Positions 1 to 9,582 of a DNA stretch of 64,000 nt are shown here, one piece after another. Position 1 is the stretch's first letter; every line of letters starts with the position of its first letter. Made by a program: the position numbers and the translations under genes. The DNA is from Echria macrotheca (lineage: Eukaryota > Ascomycota > Sordariomycetes > Sordariales > Schizotheciaceae): positions 682,001 to 746,000 of the forward strand of contig MU839828.1 of the NCBI GenBank assembly GCA_030411725.1, in the 5' to 3' direction. Below the pieces are notes generated by a model that did no database searches, was not told the origin of the DNA, and saw nothing but the letters and a program-made list of their open reading frames with translations.

Positions 1-114
1 CGGGAACTGGGCGATGGGATCGAGACGGAGGCAGAGATGGCCGAGTTCGAGAGACTTCTGGAAGATTTACCCCGCATCATGCAGAACCGATATCTGCGCA
101 AGAGGAAGCAATGA
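1..114 (+). CDS. C-terminal end of an unidentified protein (5'-truncated by the window edge)
   Basis: Frame 1 is open from the first base to a TGA at 112-114 and encodes 37 residues. The peptide is strongly charged. An acidic stretch (ETEAEMAEFE) is followed by LLEDLPRIMQNRYL and a basic tail, RKRKQ. This looks like the helical C-terminus of an intracellular protein, and the final basic cluster could be a nuclear-localisation signal. A pyrimidine-rich stretch (about 180-290) follows the stop, as expected of a 3' UTR and terminator region. The rest of the gene lies outside the window, so no family can be assigned. The longer reading frames that start at 14 and 111 overlap it in other frames and look accidental. 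Confidence 0.5.
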   Translation, partial: RELGDGIETEAEMAEFERLLEDLPRIMQNRYLRKRKQ

Positions 115-1268
115 CCACTCCCTGCTGGATTCTGGCTCGAATTTGGTCAATACTAACAAAAGGCAAGTGCCTGAGGGTGGTGAGGGTCGTCTTCCCGGCC
201 CTTCCGTCCCTCGCAATTTCGCTCGTTCTTCTCTCCTTCGTTCTCTTCGTTCTTTTTCCTCTCGTTTGTTTGTTTTCTGTCGTCGGTCATTTCTATCCAA
301 CCTTTTCTATGTTGCGGAATTGATGCATTTGATTCGGGTCCGGGTTGTAAACAACACGTCTTCGAGGACTCCGCGGGCGGCTTGCATAATTTGGGCTGCA
401 GTACGGTGAGACCATGAGTCCACGTTTGGATTTGATTGTCGGGAATTCAAGGTAGTGCAGTATATATGCTGCTCGTTATTTCACCTTTTGCCGGCAACAT
501 TTAGTTTCTCTTGCTGGTAGGGTCTAACAAGGCGTGTAAGTAGGTTGGGGTGGGGGAAATGGGGAAGAATCAATCTCGGCGGAAAGGGATTTCATTCCGT
601 TGGCGCTTCATCACCAACATTAGGTTTTGGCGTTTCCTGTTATTTAATGCCTTATTTATACATCCATATCCTTGGTCACAAACCTTCCAGGTGAATCTTC
701 CACCGATAGAATTGTTTTGATGTGATCAACTTTAGTACGCTATCAAGGTTTCGGTTCTTTTAACTGTCTTCGACACAAAGGAAAGCCCTCCTATGATCCG
801 ATGAGGGATGAGGGATTCCCCCGTGTTGAGTAACTAGGTACCCAGATAGGCAGCCAACCCCCAAGTCTATTCCTACACAGTAACCGGTAGCTTGTCAGTT
901 AGCTAAGCCGGAACGGGGAGCACGAAGCAGGCAGTAGTAGAAGGAAAATCACGGTTGACGATTACGATGGGGTCCTCCTCGGGAACGATTAACACAGGAC
1001 AGATACGATCAAACAAGCGCCGTTGCCGGGTGCTTATTTCGCTAGGTTCGCAAAGCATGAGGTTCATAGGATTGTTCTCCCTCCTGTCCTAATCATGTTC
1101 CCTTCTCTGTGGTGGGCCGTCACACGAAATACCGGAAGCGGTTAGCGCTTTGCAAATTCCATTGGCCTTGGCGACAATTCACAACACGCGCAGGCACCAA
1201 CTTCACGACTTCTGCCATTTCACCATCGCGACTTCTGCCACCGTAGTCGACGGTGTCCACAACCCGAA
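115..1268. other. Intergenic region upstream of the antiporter gene
   Basis: No credible gene is visible. The first 200 bases are pyrimidine-rich and probably form the 3' UTR of the preceding gene. A TATA-like run (tatatat) lies near 462-468. The last 200 bases before 1269 should contain the core promoter and 5' UTR of the antiporter. I see no repeat or RNA gene. Confidence 0.4.
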
Positions 1269-2806
1269 ATGGCCGCCCACGGAAGCGGACGGTTCCTCGC
1301 ATACCATGAACCAGACATCATCGCCATCCTCACCCTCCTTTCGTTCTTCATCTTCCTCGCCATCTCTGAGTGGCTCGCCGATGCGACAATTCGTGCAGGC
1401 CTCATTGGTCAAATAATTGTCGGCATCATCTATGGCGTACCCCTCGCCAACATCATGGCGCTCGAGTGGCAAGAGACGTTTCTCGCCCTCGGATACATTG
1501 GTCTGATTCTCATCATCTTTGAAGGTGCAGCCCGTCATGGTACTCCCGACTTTCTTCTAGCAGCTAACATTATAGAGGTGGCCTCACAATCCGCCTCGAT
1601 CTTCTCCGCCAGAATTTCGTCCTCTCCGTCATCGCCGCTCTCCTCGGCGTCCTCACACCCATCGCGCTGTCCTTTGCCCTCTTGCATGCCGCCTTTGGTC
1701 ACTCGGCGCTGGAGGCCTTCATCGTAGGCACATCGCTCTGCTCGACGTCTCTCGGCACCACATTTGCAGTCCTCTCTACCGCTTCCCGTGGCATCGACTT
1801 CTCGCAGACCCGCATTGGCACTGTTCTCGTCTCCGCAGCCATCATCGATGACGTCGCCGCGTTGGTGCTGGTTAGCGTCATTCACCAGCTTCGAGACCTG
1901 GCCAACGGCAGCGGAGAGCTCGGGTGGATTATCGGACAGCCAATCCTTGCCAGCGGACTGCTGGGAGTTGTCACGCCCATCGTGGCTAAGTTTATCCTCG
2001 GCCCTGGGTTTCGAAAATTCTTGGAGAAAAGGATGTTGAGGTTTAAACACATCGGGAATCTGGCGCTCATGGTGCTGGTCCTCAGTGCGTTTTTGGTGAT
2101 TGCAGCATATGCCGGCGCATCCGTGCTCTTTGGGGCATTTCTGGCCGGCACCGTGCTGAGCAGCCTCGTGACCAAACAACCTGGTGATGTGTACGGTGGG
2201 GAGAGTTCTGAAGAGAACGAAACGGCTGAGGGAAAAATGCCCACATTTCTGCAGACCCTCAAGAAGTACGTCGGCGGGCCGCAGAAGTACATCTTTCAGC
2301 CGCTCTTCTTCGCAAGCATTGGATTTGCGATTCCGTTTCTGGACATGTGGACTGGAGAGATGATCTGGAAGGGACTCGTGTTTACCATACTGATGGTGTT
2401 GGGCAAGCTGGTGGTAGGCACCGTCGTTCCCGTCTGGGATCTGCTCTCCGGAAACACGACGAAAGAGAAAGCGCCATCTCATCCGCGGCCGGCTCTGAAC
2501 TGGGCACCGGCGACACTTCTCGGGACAGCAATGGTAGCGCGCGGCGAGATTGGGCTGCTGATCATCCAGATTGGCCTGAACGAGACCCCGTACCTCACTC
2601 AGAAGGCCTTCATCATTGGCGTCTGGGCAATTGTGCTCAATACCATCGTTGGCCCTGTGTCCGTTGGGATTCTTCTGAAAAGCTTCGGACAGAAAATCGC
2701 AGACGACCGACGTTGGGGAACTCAGAGCAAGACCAAGAGTCCCGAAGTGGAGCGCATCATGGTCGGGTCCCCCACAGCATCGCCAAGCAACGGGAATGGT
2801 GTCTAG
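1269..2806 (+). CDS. CPA2-type monovalent cation/proton antiporter (Na+/H+ exchanger family)
   Basis: The model has two exons, 1269-1524 and 1578-2806, with a 53-nt intron. The join restores the family segment EGGLTIRLDLL and gives 494 aa. The protein is very hydrophobic throughout, with about a dozen candidate membrane segments. It carries the tandem acidic pair IIDDVAAL (Asp176/Asp177), which in the CPA superfamily takes part in ion and proton binding. The TM5-6 region (GTSLCSTSLGTTFAVL) also fits Na_H_Exchanger proteins. Relatives exchange K+ or Na+ for H+ across the plasma membrane or an endomembrane. This version is short, close to bacterial KefB/NapA-like carriers, and lacks the long cytosolic tail of yeast Kha1. 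The substrate ion cannot be told from sequence. Starting at 1269 leaves a short N-terminal tail before TM1. Confidence 0.85.
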
Positions 2807-3697
2807 ATCAATGATTTGGGCCCTTCGTTCGCCTGGTTTACGTCGGAGTGTCCAGAGCCGCATATGATGCCAAGCCAAATGCGCAATGTGGCCCTATTTT
2901 CAGCAGAGTTCTTCATGCGCTACCACCCACCCACACTTTTTGGGTTGGGTCCATCGACCCGGTTCAGGCGCCACGATGAACCCTTCCTGCGGAAAGGACT
3001 CAGATCTGGGAACCCATGATCAGATCATTCATTTGGTGGAGATTGTACCCGGTGACCACACCGTCGTGCCTCCGTCTTGGACATCTTGGTATCCCGCATC
3101 CGGGCTGGACCATCTCTATCGCCACCGAGGGCCAAGATCCTGGAGATACACGCAGACAACGAATGGCCCCAACGGTCCAGAACAGGTCAGAAAAAGTGGG
3201 ATCCACCACAGCAGCCGGCTGGTGGCGCGGGTTCTGCCTCCCGGCTGAATTGTACGGCCCCCGTGCAAGGAACATCGGATCAACAGCTTAAGCGGACGCT
3301 TTATAACCTCGGCCGACTTGATTGGGGCGCGGCCAGGTTTATACTCCGAACGCAGTCTGATATTAATTGGACCAAGTACATCAAGCCAAAAGCTGGCCCA
3401 TTTCTCGGAACACAAATTTAGGCCGCTTTCAGGCCAAACGGAGCAGAGGGAAGGAAAAAAAAGCGGGATGATCCCCTCGATGCATCGTTACTACATACCT
3501 GTCCCTTCCGGCCCAAGCCCGGGTATGCGACTCAAAGATGGGGGGAACCGAATATCTTTTCCTTGGCAAATACCGACTACGAATGTTTTTATATTTCTAA
3601 CCGCTCACCTGTCCTCTCCGCCATCATTCCACCGGACGTGATCGGGAGGGGGGACTCGACACCGTCTTTCTGCCCCCGCCCGCTTTCCGTCGCGACA
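2807..3697. other. Intergenic region upstream of the sedolisin gene
   Basis: This is non-coding on both strands as far as I can see. An open frame continues upstream of the sedolisin ATG (from 3563), but its residues do not look like a signal peptide, so it is read as 5' UTR. A TATA-like ttataac lies at about 3301-3307. Confidence 0.35.
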
Positions 3698-5536
3698 ATG
3701 TGGCACTGCGTATCCTGGGTCCTGCTCGGGCTATCCATTGCGCCCATCTATGGCGCACCGACAGTCATTCTCGAAAACACCGAGGGGCTGCCGACAGGAT
3801 GGACGTACCACAGCAAAGCCGACGTGTCCGAGGTGATTGTGCTCTCCGTCGTGCTGAGAGAACCGGGGATCCACGAGCTGAAGAACAGACTATCCAGACG
3901 AGGCGATCCGAGACATCCAGATTTCGGCAGTCGCCATCTCAGCCGTGAGGAAGTCAATCACCACCGGAAACCCGACCGAAAAGTCACCGACGCCGTGTCT
4001 TCATGGCTCCGGTCCAGTGGCATTCGTAACATGCAGGTGCAGGGAAGCATGATCAGTTTTCCGGCGTCGGTAGCAACGGTCAAGTCGATATTCCACGCCG
4101 ACCTGGCCCATTACTCCTACGGAAAAGGCAGCAAACCGGTACTCCGAGCGCTCAACTATACCGTGCCGACGTGGCTCCGAAACGACATCGAGTTCGTGCA
4201 CCCGATCACAAACTTCATCACGCCTCGCCGCGGCGGTCGTAACAAGACGCCAAAGGTCACCGTGACTTCCAGCTCGCCGGAACCGACGCTCGACACGCCC
4301 ATCGGCAATCCGCCGCCAGCCCCTGAGCCCGACTATCCGTGCCTGACAGGCAGCTATCCAGAGTGCATCCGGCAACTGTACAACATCACCTACAACCAGA
4401 CGGCACCCTCGCCGGTGCGTTTCGGCGTCGCCGGCTTTCTCGAGCAGACAATCCACTACGGCGACGTATCCCAATTCCTCTCGGACCTCGCACCAGAGCT
4501 AGTCGGTCTCGAGCCAGCCTACAATTTCACAGTGGAGCTCTTCAACGGCGCCGAGAACCCCCAGCCCGAGTCGCAGATATCCGGCATCGAAGCAGCTCTC
4601 GACGTCGAGTACGCCCTGGCCCTGGGCTACCCAGCCAACGTAACCTACTACCTCACCGGCGGCCGGGGCGTCAAGCTCGGGCCCAACGGCACCGCCATCC
4701 CCGAAGACGAAAGCGACAACGAGCCCTACCTCGAGTTCCTCACGGCAATGCTCGCCAAGCCCGACCACGAGATCCCACACGTCCTGAGCATCAGCTACGC
4801 CGACGACGAGATCGGCGTGCCGCTGCCCTACGCCCGACGCGTGTGCGACCTCTTCGCGGCCCTCACCGCCAGGGGCGTGAGCATCTTCTCGGCGGCGGGC
4901 GACGGCGGCGCCGCCGGCACCGGCGAGACGAAGTGTACCTCCAACGACGGATCGCAGCGCAAGATGTACATGCCCACGTTCCCCGCGTCGTGTCCGTACG
5001 TGACCTCGGTCGGCGCGACGGACAATGTCGCGCCGCCGCTTTCGGGGGCCGATTTCAGCAGCGGCGGGTTCAGTAACTACTTTGCGCGGCCGGCGTGGCA
5101 GCGCGACGTGGTCGATCCGTATGTCCAGAAGCTTGTTGACGCCAAGGACGAGCGGCTGCCGCTTTTCAACCAGACCGGGCGTGCTAGTCCGGATATCTCG
5201 GCTGTCGGGAGTGGGTTCCAGACTGTGCAGAATGCGAATTTCGCGGCGGTGCTGGGGACCAGTGCGAGTACGCCTGTTGTGGCGGCCATGGTCGCGCTGG
5301 TGAATGATGCGAGGCTGCGCGCGGGGAAGCCGAGTCTCGGGTGGTTGAATCCCGTTTTGTATACGCCGCGGGTGCGGAGCAAGTTGAGGGATGTGACGAC
5401 CGGGCGGAGTAGTGGGTGCTGGTTTCCGGATGGGACGACGGCACCGGGGTGGAGGGCTGTTAAGGGGTATGATCCTGTTACCGGGTTGGGGACGGTGGAG
5501 GACTTTAACGAGTTCCTGAAGGTGTTGATGGAGTAG
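3698..5536 (+). CDS. Secreted sedolisin (peptidase family S53, tripeptidyl-peptidase type)
   Basis: This is a single exon of 612 aa, starting at the in-frame ATG that gives a clean signal peptide (hydrophobic core VLLGLSIAPIYGA, residues 7-19). Residues about 25-190 match the pro-kumamolisin activation domain, which is removed on maturation. The S53 catalytic domain follows, and all key residues are present. Glu298 and Asp302 lie in GIEAALDVEYA, the oxyanion Asp402 in AAGDGGA, and the nucleophile Ser522 in GTSASTP. The C-terminal DPVTGLGTVEDF corresponds to the Ca2+-binding region. Sedolisins act at acid pH, and fungal members release tripeptides from extracellular protein. Several N-x-S/T sites (YNIT, YNQT, NVT) fit secretion. 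Length is normal for the family. The exact cleavage mode (endo- or tripeptidyl) is inferred from family only. Confidence 0.93.
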   Translation: MWHCVSWVLLGLSIAPIYGAPTVILENTEGLPTGWTYHSKADVSEVIVLSVVLREPGIHELKNRLSRRGDPRHPDFGSRHLSREEVNHHRKPDRKVTDAVSSWLRSSGIRNMQVQGSMISFPASVATVKSIFHADLAHYSYGKGSKPVLRALNYTVPTWLRNDIEFVHPITNFITPRRGGRNKTPKVTVTSSSPEPTLDTPIGNPPPAPEPDYPCLTGSYPECIRQLYNITYNQTAPSPVRFGVAGFLEQTIHYGDVSQFLSDLAPELVGLEPAYNFTVELFNGAENPQPESQISGIEAALDVEYALALGYPANVTYYLTGGRGVKLGPNGTAIPEDESDNEPYLEFLTAMLAKPDHEIPHVLSISYADDEIGVPLPYARRVCDLFAALTARGVSIFSAAGDGGAAGTGETKCTSNDGSQRKMYMPTFPASCPYVTSVGATDNVAPPLSGADFSSGGFSNYFARPAWQRDVVDPYVQKLVDAKDERLPLFNQTGRASPDISAVGSGFQTVQNANFAAVLGTSASTPVVAAMVALVNDARLRAGKPSLGWLNPVLYTPRVRSKLRDVTTGRSSGCWFPDGTTAPGWRAVKGYDPVTGLGTVEDFNEFLKVLME

Positions 5537-5790
5537 ATGAGTAGGTACATGACACTGGGGGATAGAAAAGTTGTTTGGGTGGGTTATGAGTTGTTGACTT
5601 GTATGTTGTTCACATGGCCATTTAGACCAGATGCATAATTACATAAGGTACCTATTCTGCTATTATGGTTAATATTTTGAGATAAATGTGGGCAGTGGGG
5701 GCTTGCTGTTTTATCTAAGCTCGCAACAGGGCATCTATTCTGTATTTTGTGACATACATCTGGTCTCATGACTTGACAGGTTCACCGCCT

Positions 5791-6453
5791 TCAGATAGTG
5801 GTCGAGGGTATCCCAATACGTTGTCGAAAGAAGGCTACTGCGCCGAACCTGCGATCAAAAACCGGGCCGGCAGTCAAGTTGTTGCCGCCAACGATCTGTG
5901 CAGCGGCCACTGTGCCGATGGGAAGTGCTTGGTTCGACGCGACCGACTGGATGTTGTTGTTCGGGTTCAAGTTGGGCATTACCGCGCCCGCCTGCCACTG
6001 CTGATCCCAACCGTTCTGCAAGTTGCGCAGAGCCTGGATGCAGTTCGCGTTGTCGGTATACCACCATTCCGTGTTCGCGTTCGGATAGAGACGCTGATAG
6101 GCCGCTTGGGCGGCAGCGCCCTGTGTCGCGAACATGCGTGTCAGGATCTGCTTTGGTCCGTCCAGACCGTAAATGTCTTGGCCTTGGCCGGCGTTGTTGT
6201 TGCCAGTCCATTGGATGCGGAATGACCGATACCAAACTGATAGTTTTGTTAGCTAAACTCCAGTCTTGATAGTGGAGGAACAGGAAACAGCAGGCGTACC
6301 GTTTGGGTTGCATCGCGCATAGTCTGGTTTCGATGCATCCCAGTCGGCGTGGGTTCCGATCTTGAAGAACATTCTCTCTTGACCGTTGGTCACAACTGAG
6401 AAGCCTAGAGACGGGGAGATCACCACGTATGCATCCTCGGTGATGACGGGCAT
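5791..6453 (-). CDS. Small orphan protein, two exons, function unknown
   Basis: The exons on the minus strand are 6300-6453 and 5791-6236, joined across a 62-nt intron (donor gtacgc, acceptor tatcag), giving 199 aa. The join reads CNPNVWYRSFRIQW with no frame break, and the second exon stays open to a TGA. There is no signal peptide or membrane segment. Trp/Tyr-rich spots (TEWWYTDN) and an Asn-rich stretch (NLNPNNNIQS) are visible. Only two cysteines are present. I do not recognise a family. Regular codon structure, a clean intron and 199 codons favour a real gene over a shadow. It faces the sedolisin tail to tail, about 250 bp away. Its upstream side runs into the repeat-rich block, so its distribution may be patchy. 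Confidence 0.6.
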
Positions 6454-6929
6454 CTTGATAACGATGGGAGGTGTCTGATAACAGCAAGTCGTAGAATTAT
6501 GGGGGAAATGAAGGGGATTCCGACTCGGCGCAGGGGAAGAAGCAACGTGCGAAGATCCAGTCTGTCGTCAAAACCGGAATGCTGTGGCCTTTTGTAGAGC
6601 CGGCCTACCTCGCCCGTGTCCTTGTTTGTGCAAAATTGCGTACCCTGGCCAATCCAAACGCTGTCGCTGCCCCCGAGACTTTGTTTTTCACACGTTATTT
6701 CCGACTAGAGTCGAAATGATGCAGGACATATGAGCTATATTCTGCTCGTAAACAAATTGGGATGATTGTGGTGGGGAGCTGGAATATGCAGTATGTGGAG
6801 AATGGACGAGACGGGGCTAGCTGCGAGGTAGGAGGGAGCTGAGGGCAGGGGACTCCGCAGTATTCTCCCCTTCCGGACGGTTTACACACGTCACCTTCAC
6901 TCTAACGATGCCTTCAAACAAGGCAATTG
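6454..6929. other. Upstream region of the orphan gene, bordering the foldback element
   Basis: No gene is visible. The stretch probably carries the promoter of the minus-strand gene that starts at 6453. The imperfect palindrome at about 6908-6934 (GATGCC ... GGCATC) abuts the foldback element. A similar GATGCC(T)CAAACAA sequence occurs just beyond its right end, at about 7689-7702. Confidence 0.35.
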
Positions 6930-7240
6930 GCATCTGATAGGGGGGCACCCTGTTTTTGATAGGGGGGCATCCCCCCACCCAGGCCCCCCACCGCCAGCCG
7001 CCAAGCCAGCCGCCAAGCCAGCCGCCAGGCCTTACCATCTCAGAAGCCATCGCCATCTTCCACCACCACCACCACCACAGCAACAACAATAACAATAACG
7101 GCGGTTACTAATGGCTAGTAGGTTGCGCACAGCAACAGCCTTATTACCGCAATCATACTAATTAATCTAAGCTCAGTCGCGTCGAAAATAGTGTCGAAAA
7201 CAGCGTCTTCCGTTTGCGCGTATACGCGGCGCGATTTGAA
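6930..7240 (+). repeat. Left terminal inverted repeat of the foldback element
   Basis: The arm begins GCATCTGATAGGGGGG, contains two G6 runs and two C6-rich runs within its first 65 bases, and then carries tandem copies of the 12-mer AGCCAGCCGCCA. The inner part is a CCA/CAA microsatellite followed by an AT-rich stretch. It is the reverse complement of the arm ending at 7692. The inner limit is approximate. Confidence 0.75.
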
Positions 7241-7389
7241 CAAAATAAGCCACTCTTACGCAAATCTTCAATTGCCTTAGGCTTGTCGGCGAAGACTTCT
7301 ATCTCGCATTGAAGCCTTTTATATCGCAGTTACGCGTAAGGGTTCTTATATCGGTAATAGTTGGAAAGTGCATCTTATTCGAATCGTAC

Positions 7390-7692
7390 TACGCGCGCGT
7401 GCGACTGGAAGACGCTGTTTTCAACGCGATTTTCGACGCGATTAGGGCTGGATCAATTAGCACAACTACGGCGATAAGGCTATTATCGTACGCAACCTAC
7501 TAGCAATTGGTAAATGCCGCTGTTATTGTTGTTGTTGCTGTGGTGGTAGTAATAAAGAATGGCGATAGCCTCGACTTTGCGACCGTGAAAAGCCTGGCAG
7601 CTGACCTGGCGGCTGGCTTGGCGGCTGGCGGTGGGGGGCCTGGGTGGGGGGATGCCCCCCTATCAAAAACAGGGTGCCCCCCTATCAGATGC
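7390..7692 (-). repeat. Right terminal inverted repeat of the foldback element
   Basis: Read on the minus strand from 7692, this arm repeats the left arm perfectly for about 85 bases. It then shows G-to-A, C-to-T and the complementary changes through the GCGTACGATAATAGCC region (GCGCACAGCAACAGCC in the left arm). One 12-mer copy present on the left is missing here, so the arms differ slightly in length. Confidence 0.75.
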
Positions 7693-8311
7693 CTCAAACA
7701 ATAGCGTGTACTTTCAGCTACCAACTGAGCGCGTGATCAACAACGCTAACCTTAGACCGGCCAGCCTAGAAAATAAACAATATGTGATCCTTGGCCATTG
7801 GCGTGCTCGACATGAACTTTCCCTGTTTTCTGGTTGATGTGGTCGGTTGCCTGAGCTATATCCATCTTAATACAGTTAGTTGTCGATAACCTCATCCGTT
7901 TGCCCTGCAGATGAACAAGGACAAGGTGGCTTGAGTGACCGTGTCTTTGGCTAAAGTGACAGACACTGAGTATATCTGGAATGCGTGGTATACATGTCCA
8001 AACCCTTCACCCAATAGGTAAGAGGCTGTGGGTAACTACTGCGAGAGCCTCGTAGTAACTACCTCATTACATGAGTGGTGATCCCTAAGGATATCACGTG
8101 TGTTAGGCTGGGCAAGAGCCACCCCGTCAGATAGCAGGAGCGCACGGACCATGGGGCCTGTATTTAGCCAGCCATCAGGGCTCCTCTCTCTCTTCTACCA
8201 GACAACCATCCTTAGCACTGCTCTCTTCACGTGGTATCAACGCCCCGGCTGAGTGAGATCCGATCAGCCGCTGATCAATCAGCCACCCATAACCCTAACC
8301 CCGCACCCAAA

Positions 8312-8343
8312 CCGTGGTGGATATCTCGAGATATCCACCACGG
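8312..8343. repeat. Perfect 32-bp palindrome
   Basis: The sequence reads identically on both strands, centred on CTCGAG at 8325-8330. Each half is CCGTGGTGGATATCTC or its complement. A partial copy (GTGGATATCTCGG...ATCCAC) follows at about 8363-8382. Confidence 0.95.
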
Positions 8344-8548
8344 CCCAGCGCACCCCGCAGTGGATATCTCGGAAATCCACACCAGCCGCTGATTGACCGA
8401 CTGATTGGCCGGGGACCCCCTATTTTACAGCGCACTATAGGCGCTATAGCGCCAGTCAGCAGCGCCGAAAGCGCTGGAAGGCCGCTGGACCAAACTACCA
8501 CCACTGCCGCCGCCATGGGAGCGCTACGGCCGGCCGGGCATGCCGTCG

Positions 8549-8702
8549 CCAGGGCACCGGATACAGGGCCGCCAGGGGCACCAGATTGACCGGAGCGGCG
8601 GCCCTCGGCCGAGGATATAGGGGTGCCAGGCAACCGGGTGCAGGGCCGCCAGGGGCACCAGATTGACCGGAGCGGCGGCCTTCGGCCGAAGATAGGGGCG
8701 CC
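8549..8702 (+). repeat. Tandem duplication, 77-bp period, two copies
   Basis: The core of copy 1 begins at 8564 and that of copy 2 at 8641. The shared core runs from CAGGGCCGCCAGGGGCACC through CGGAGCGGCGGCC and on to GGGG(T/C)GCC. The copies differ by a few transitions and by two extra bases (TA) in copy 1. Confidence 0.9.
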
Positions 8703-8896
8703 GTGCGGCCCTGCAACTGCGTGCAACTGCTTGCAACTATAGAAACAGTCCTTGGAAAGTGCTCAGATACGTGCAAATCAAAACAAAAAACAAAAATGGC
8801 CCTGAAAAACTCAATCAGAGTGGTGGCGTTTTCGGGGGGTTTTCAGGGGTTTTTAGGGCCTTTAGGGGCCTATTTTCAGGGGGCTTCAGGGGGCTT

Positions 8897-8916
8897 CAGC
8901 GGCCCAAGGGCCGCTG
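8897..8916. repeat. Short GC-rich hairpin
   Basis: A 9-bp perfect stem (CAGCGGCCC/GGGCCGCTG) has a 2-nt loop. A second 8-bp inverted pair (GCCGCTGT...ACAGCGGC) spans about 8909-8943. Both lie next to the G-run cluster. Confidence 0.7.
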
Positions 8917-9014
8917 TGGATATTTTTGGGGATTCTACAGCGGCTGAGGGCACGGACGCGTTTTTGCGGGAAAGTGGCGCTCAGCGGCTCAATCAGCCAC
9001 CAAGAAACCGGTGT

Positions 9015-9157
9015 GGATCTCCTCCTCTGGTAAATCGTGTAAGCCTCTTTTTTTTAGCGTGATCCCATGCAAGCAGTGTCCTATTGGTCTGCAGGAGCTC
9101 GAAGGCCACCAAAAAGTGCCCCACCGCGCTTACACGATTTACCAGAGGAGGAGATCC
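9015..9157. repeat. 30-bp perfect inverted repeat with an 83-bp spacer
   Basis: Positions 9015-9044 (GGATCTCCTCCTCTGG...) and 9128-9157 are exact reverse complements. The spacer has a T9 run (9048-9056) and a short frame with CKQC and CLHC pairs. It could be a remnant of terminal repeats of a small element or a stem-loop in a transcript. Confidence 0.9.
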
Positions 9158-9582
9158 CCCGAGCCTTGTCTGCACTGCAATTTCTTCCCCGACGGAGGGG
9201 GTCATCTCCAGCTGCACGTTCTAATAGTCAGCACAACCGGGCTGCACACATTGTCGGTGATTGGTTGTATGAATTAACATGTTGCAGTGGCCTGTTCCGG
9301 TCAGCTTGCATACCTATCGACACTTCCACTCCGTATTTTGAAGTCCACTGACTGGGTTAGGAGGTAGCTTACGACTTTTACGGTGGCGAGCCTTACTGCG
9401 CCCCTTGGGCGAGGGAGAGTCCGTCACTCCAGCTTTCTCGAATAAGGGGGGTGGGACATTGACCTCGCTTATATTCATCTACATCACTGACGACCCACCG
9501 CTCAGGAAGGTTTTCGGATTTTCACATATTTCATTCCACCCCAAAGCTACTTAGGTATCTGGTCGGACCGCTTCTGCGTCTT

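Larger units (their letters stand above)
6930..7692. mobile_element. Foldback / MITE-like element with about 300-bp terminal inverted repeats
   Basis: The 763-bp element is almost entirely an inverted repeat. The left arm is about 6930-7240 and the right arm about 7390-7692. The first 85 or so bases of each arm match perfectly. They contain two copies of TGATAGGGGGGCA followed by CAGCCGCCA-type short repeats. Further in, the arms diverge but still align base by base through the CCACCACAGCAACAA, CTAGTAGGTTGCG and GTCTTCC blocks, with most differences being transitions. A spacer of 100-150 bp lies in the middle. It contains no ORF that could be a transposase, so it would be non-autonomous. An imperfect direct repeat (GATGCCTTCAAACAA at 6908 and GATGCCTCAAACAA at 7689) may be a remnant of a target-site duplication, or may be chance. 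Confidence 0.8.
7693..9582. other. Gene-free, hairpin- and repeat-rich block
   Basis: There is no supportable gene in 1.9 kb. The stretch holds a long palindrome, a tandem duplication, G-run clusters (8827-8895), several short hairpins and a separated inverted repeat. A near direct repeat of the CAGC(C/G)GCT...CAATCAGCCACC type sits at 8264-8286 and 8982-9001. This suggests degenerate transposon material, but no transposase, integrase or reverse transcriptase segment is recognisable in any frame. Confidence 0.6.

Noticed and set aside
1535..2878. 447-codon open frame on the minus strand
   Set aside because: It lies antisense to the antiporter gene in a GC-rich region. Its composition (many His, Arg, Gln) is typical of a shadow and no domain is present.
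4339..5076. 245-codon open frame overlapping the sedolisin gene
   Set aside because: It is a +1 shadow of the protease, Arg/Pro-rich with no domain.
8287..8299. Telomere-like CCCATAACCCTAACCCC
   Set aside because: There are only about two units of a CCCTAA-type repeat, far from any array. This is insufficient for an interstitial telomere.
9011..9277. Cys-pair frame inside the 30-bp inverted repeat (CKQC, CLHC)
   Set aside because: It is only 88 codons, sits across repeat sequence, and the Cys/His spacing does not match a known zinc finger.
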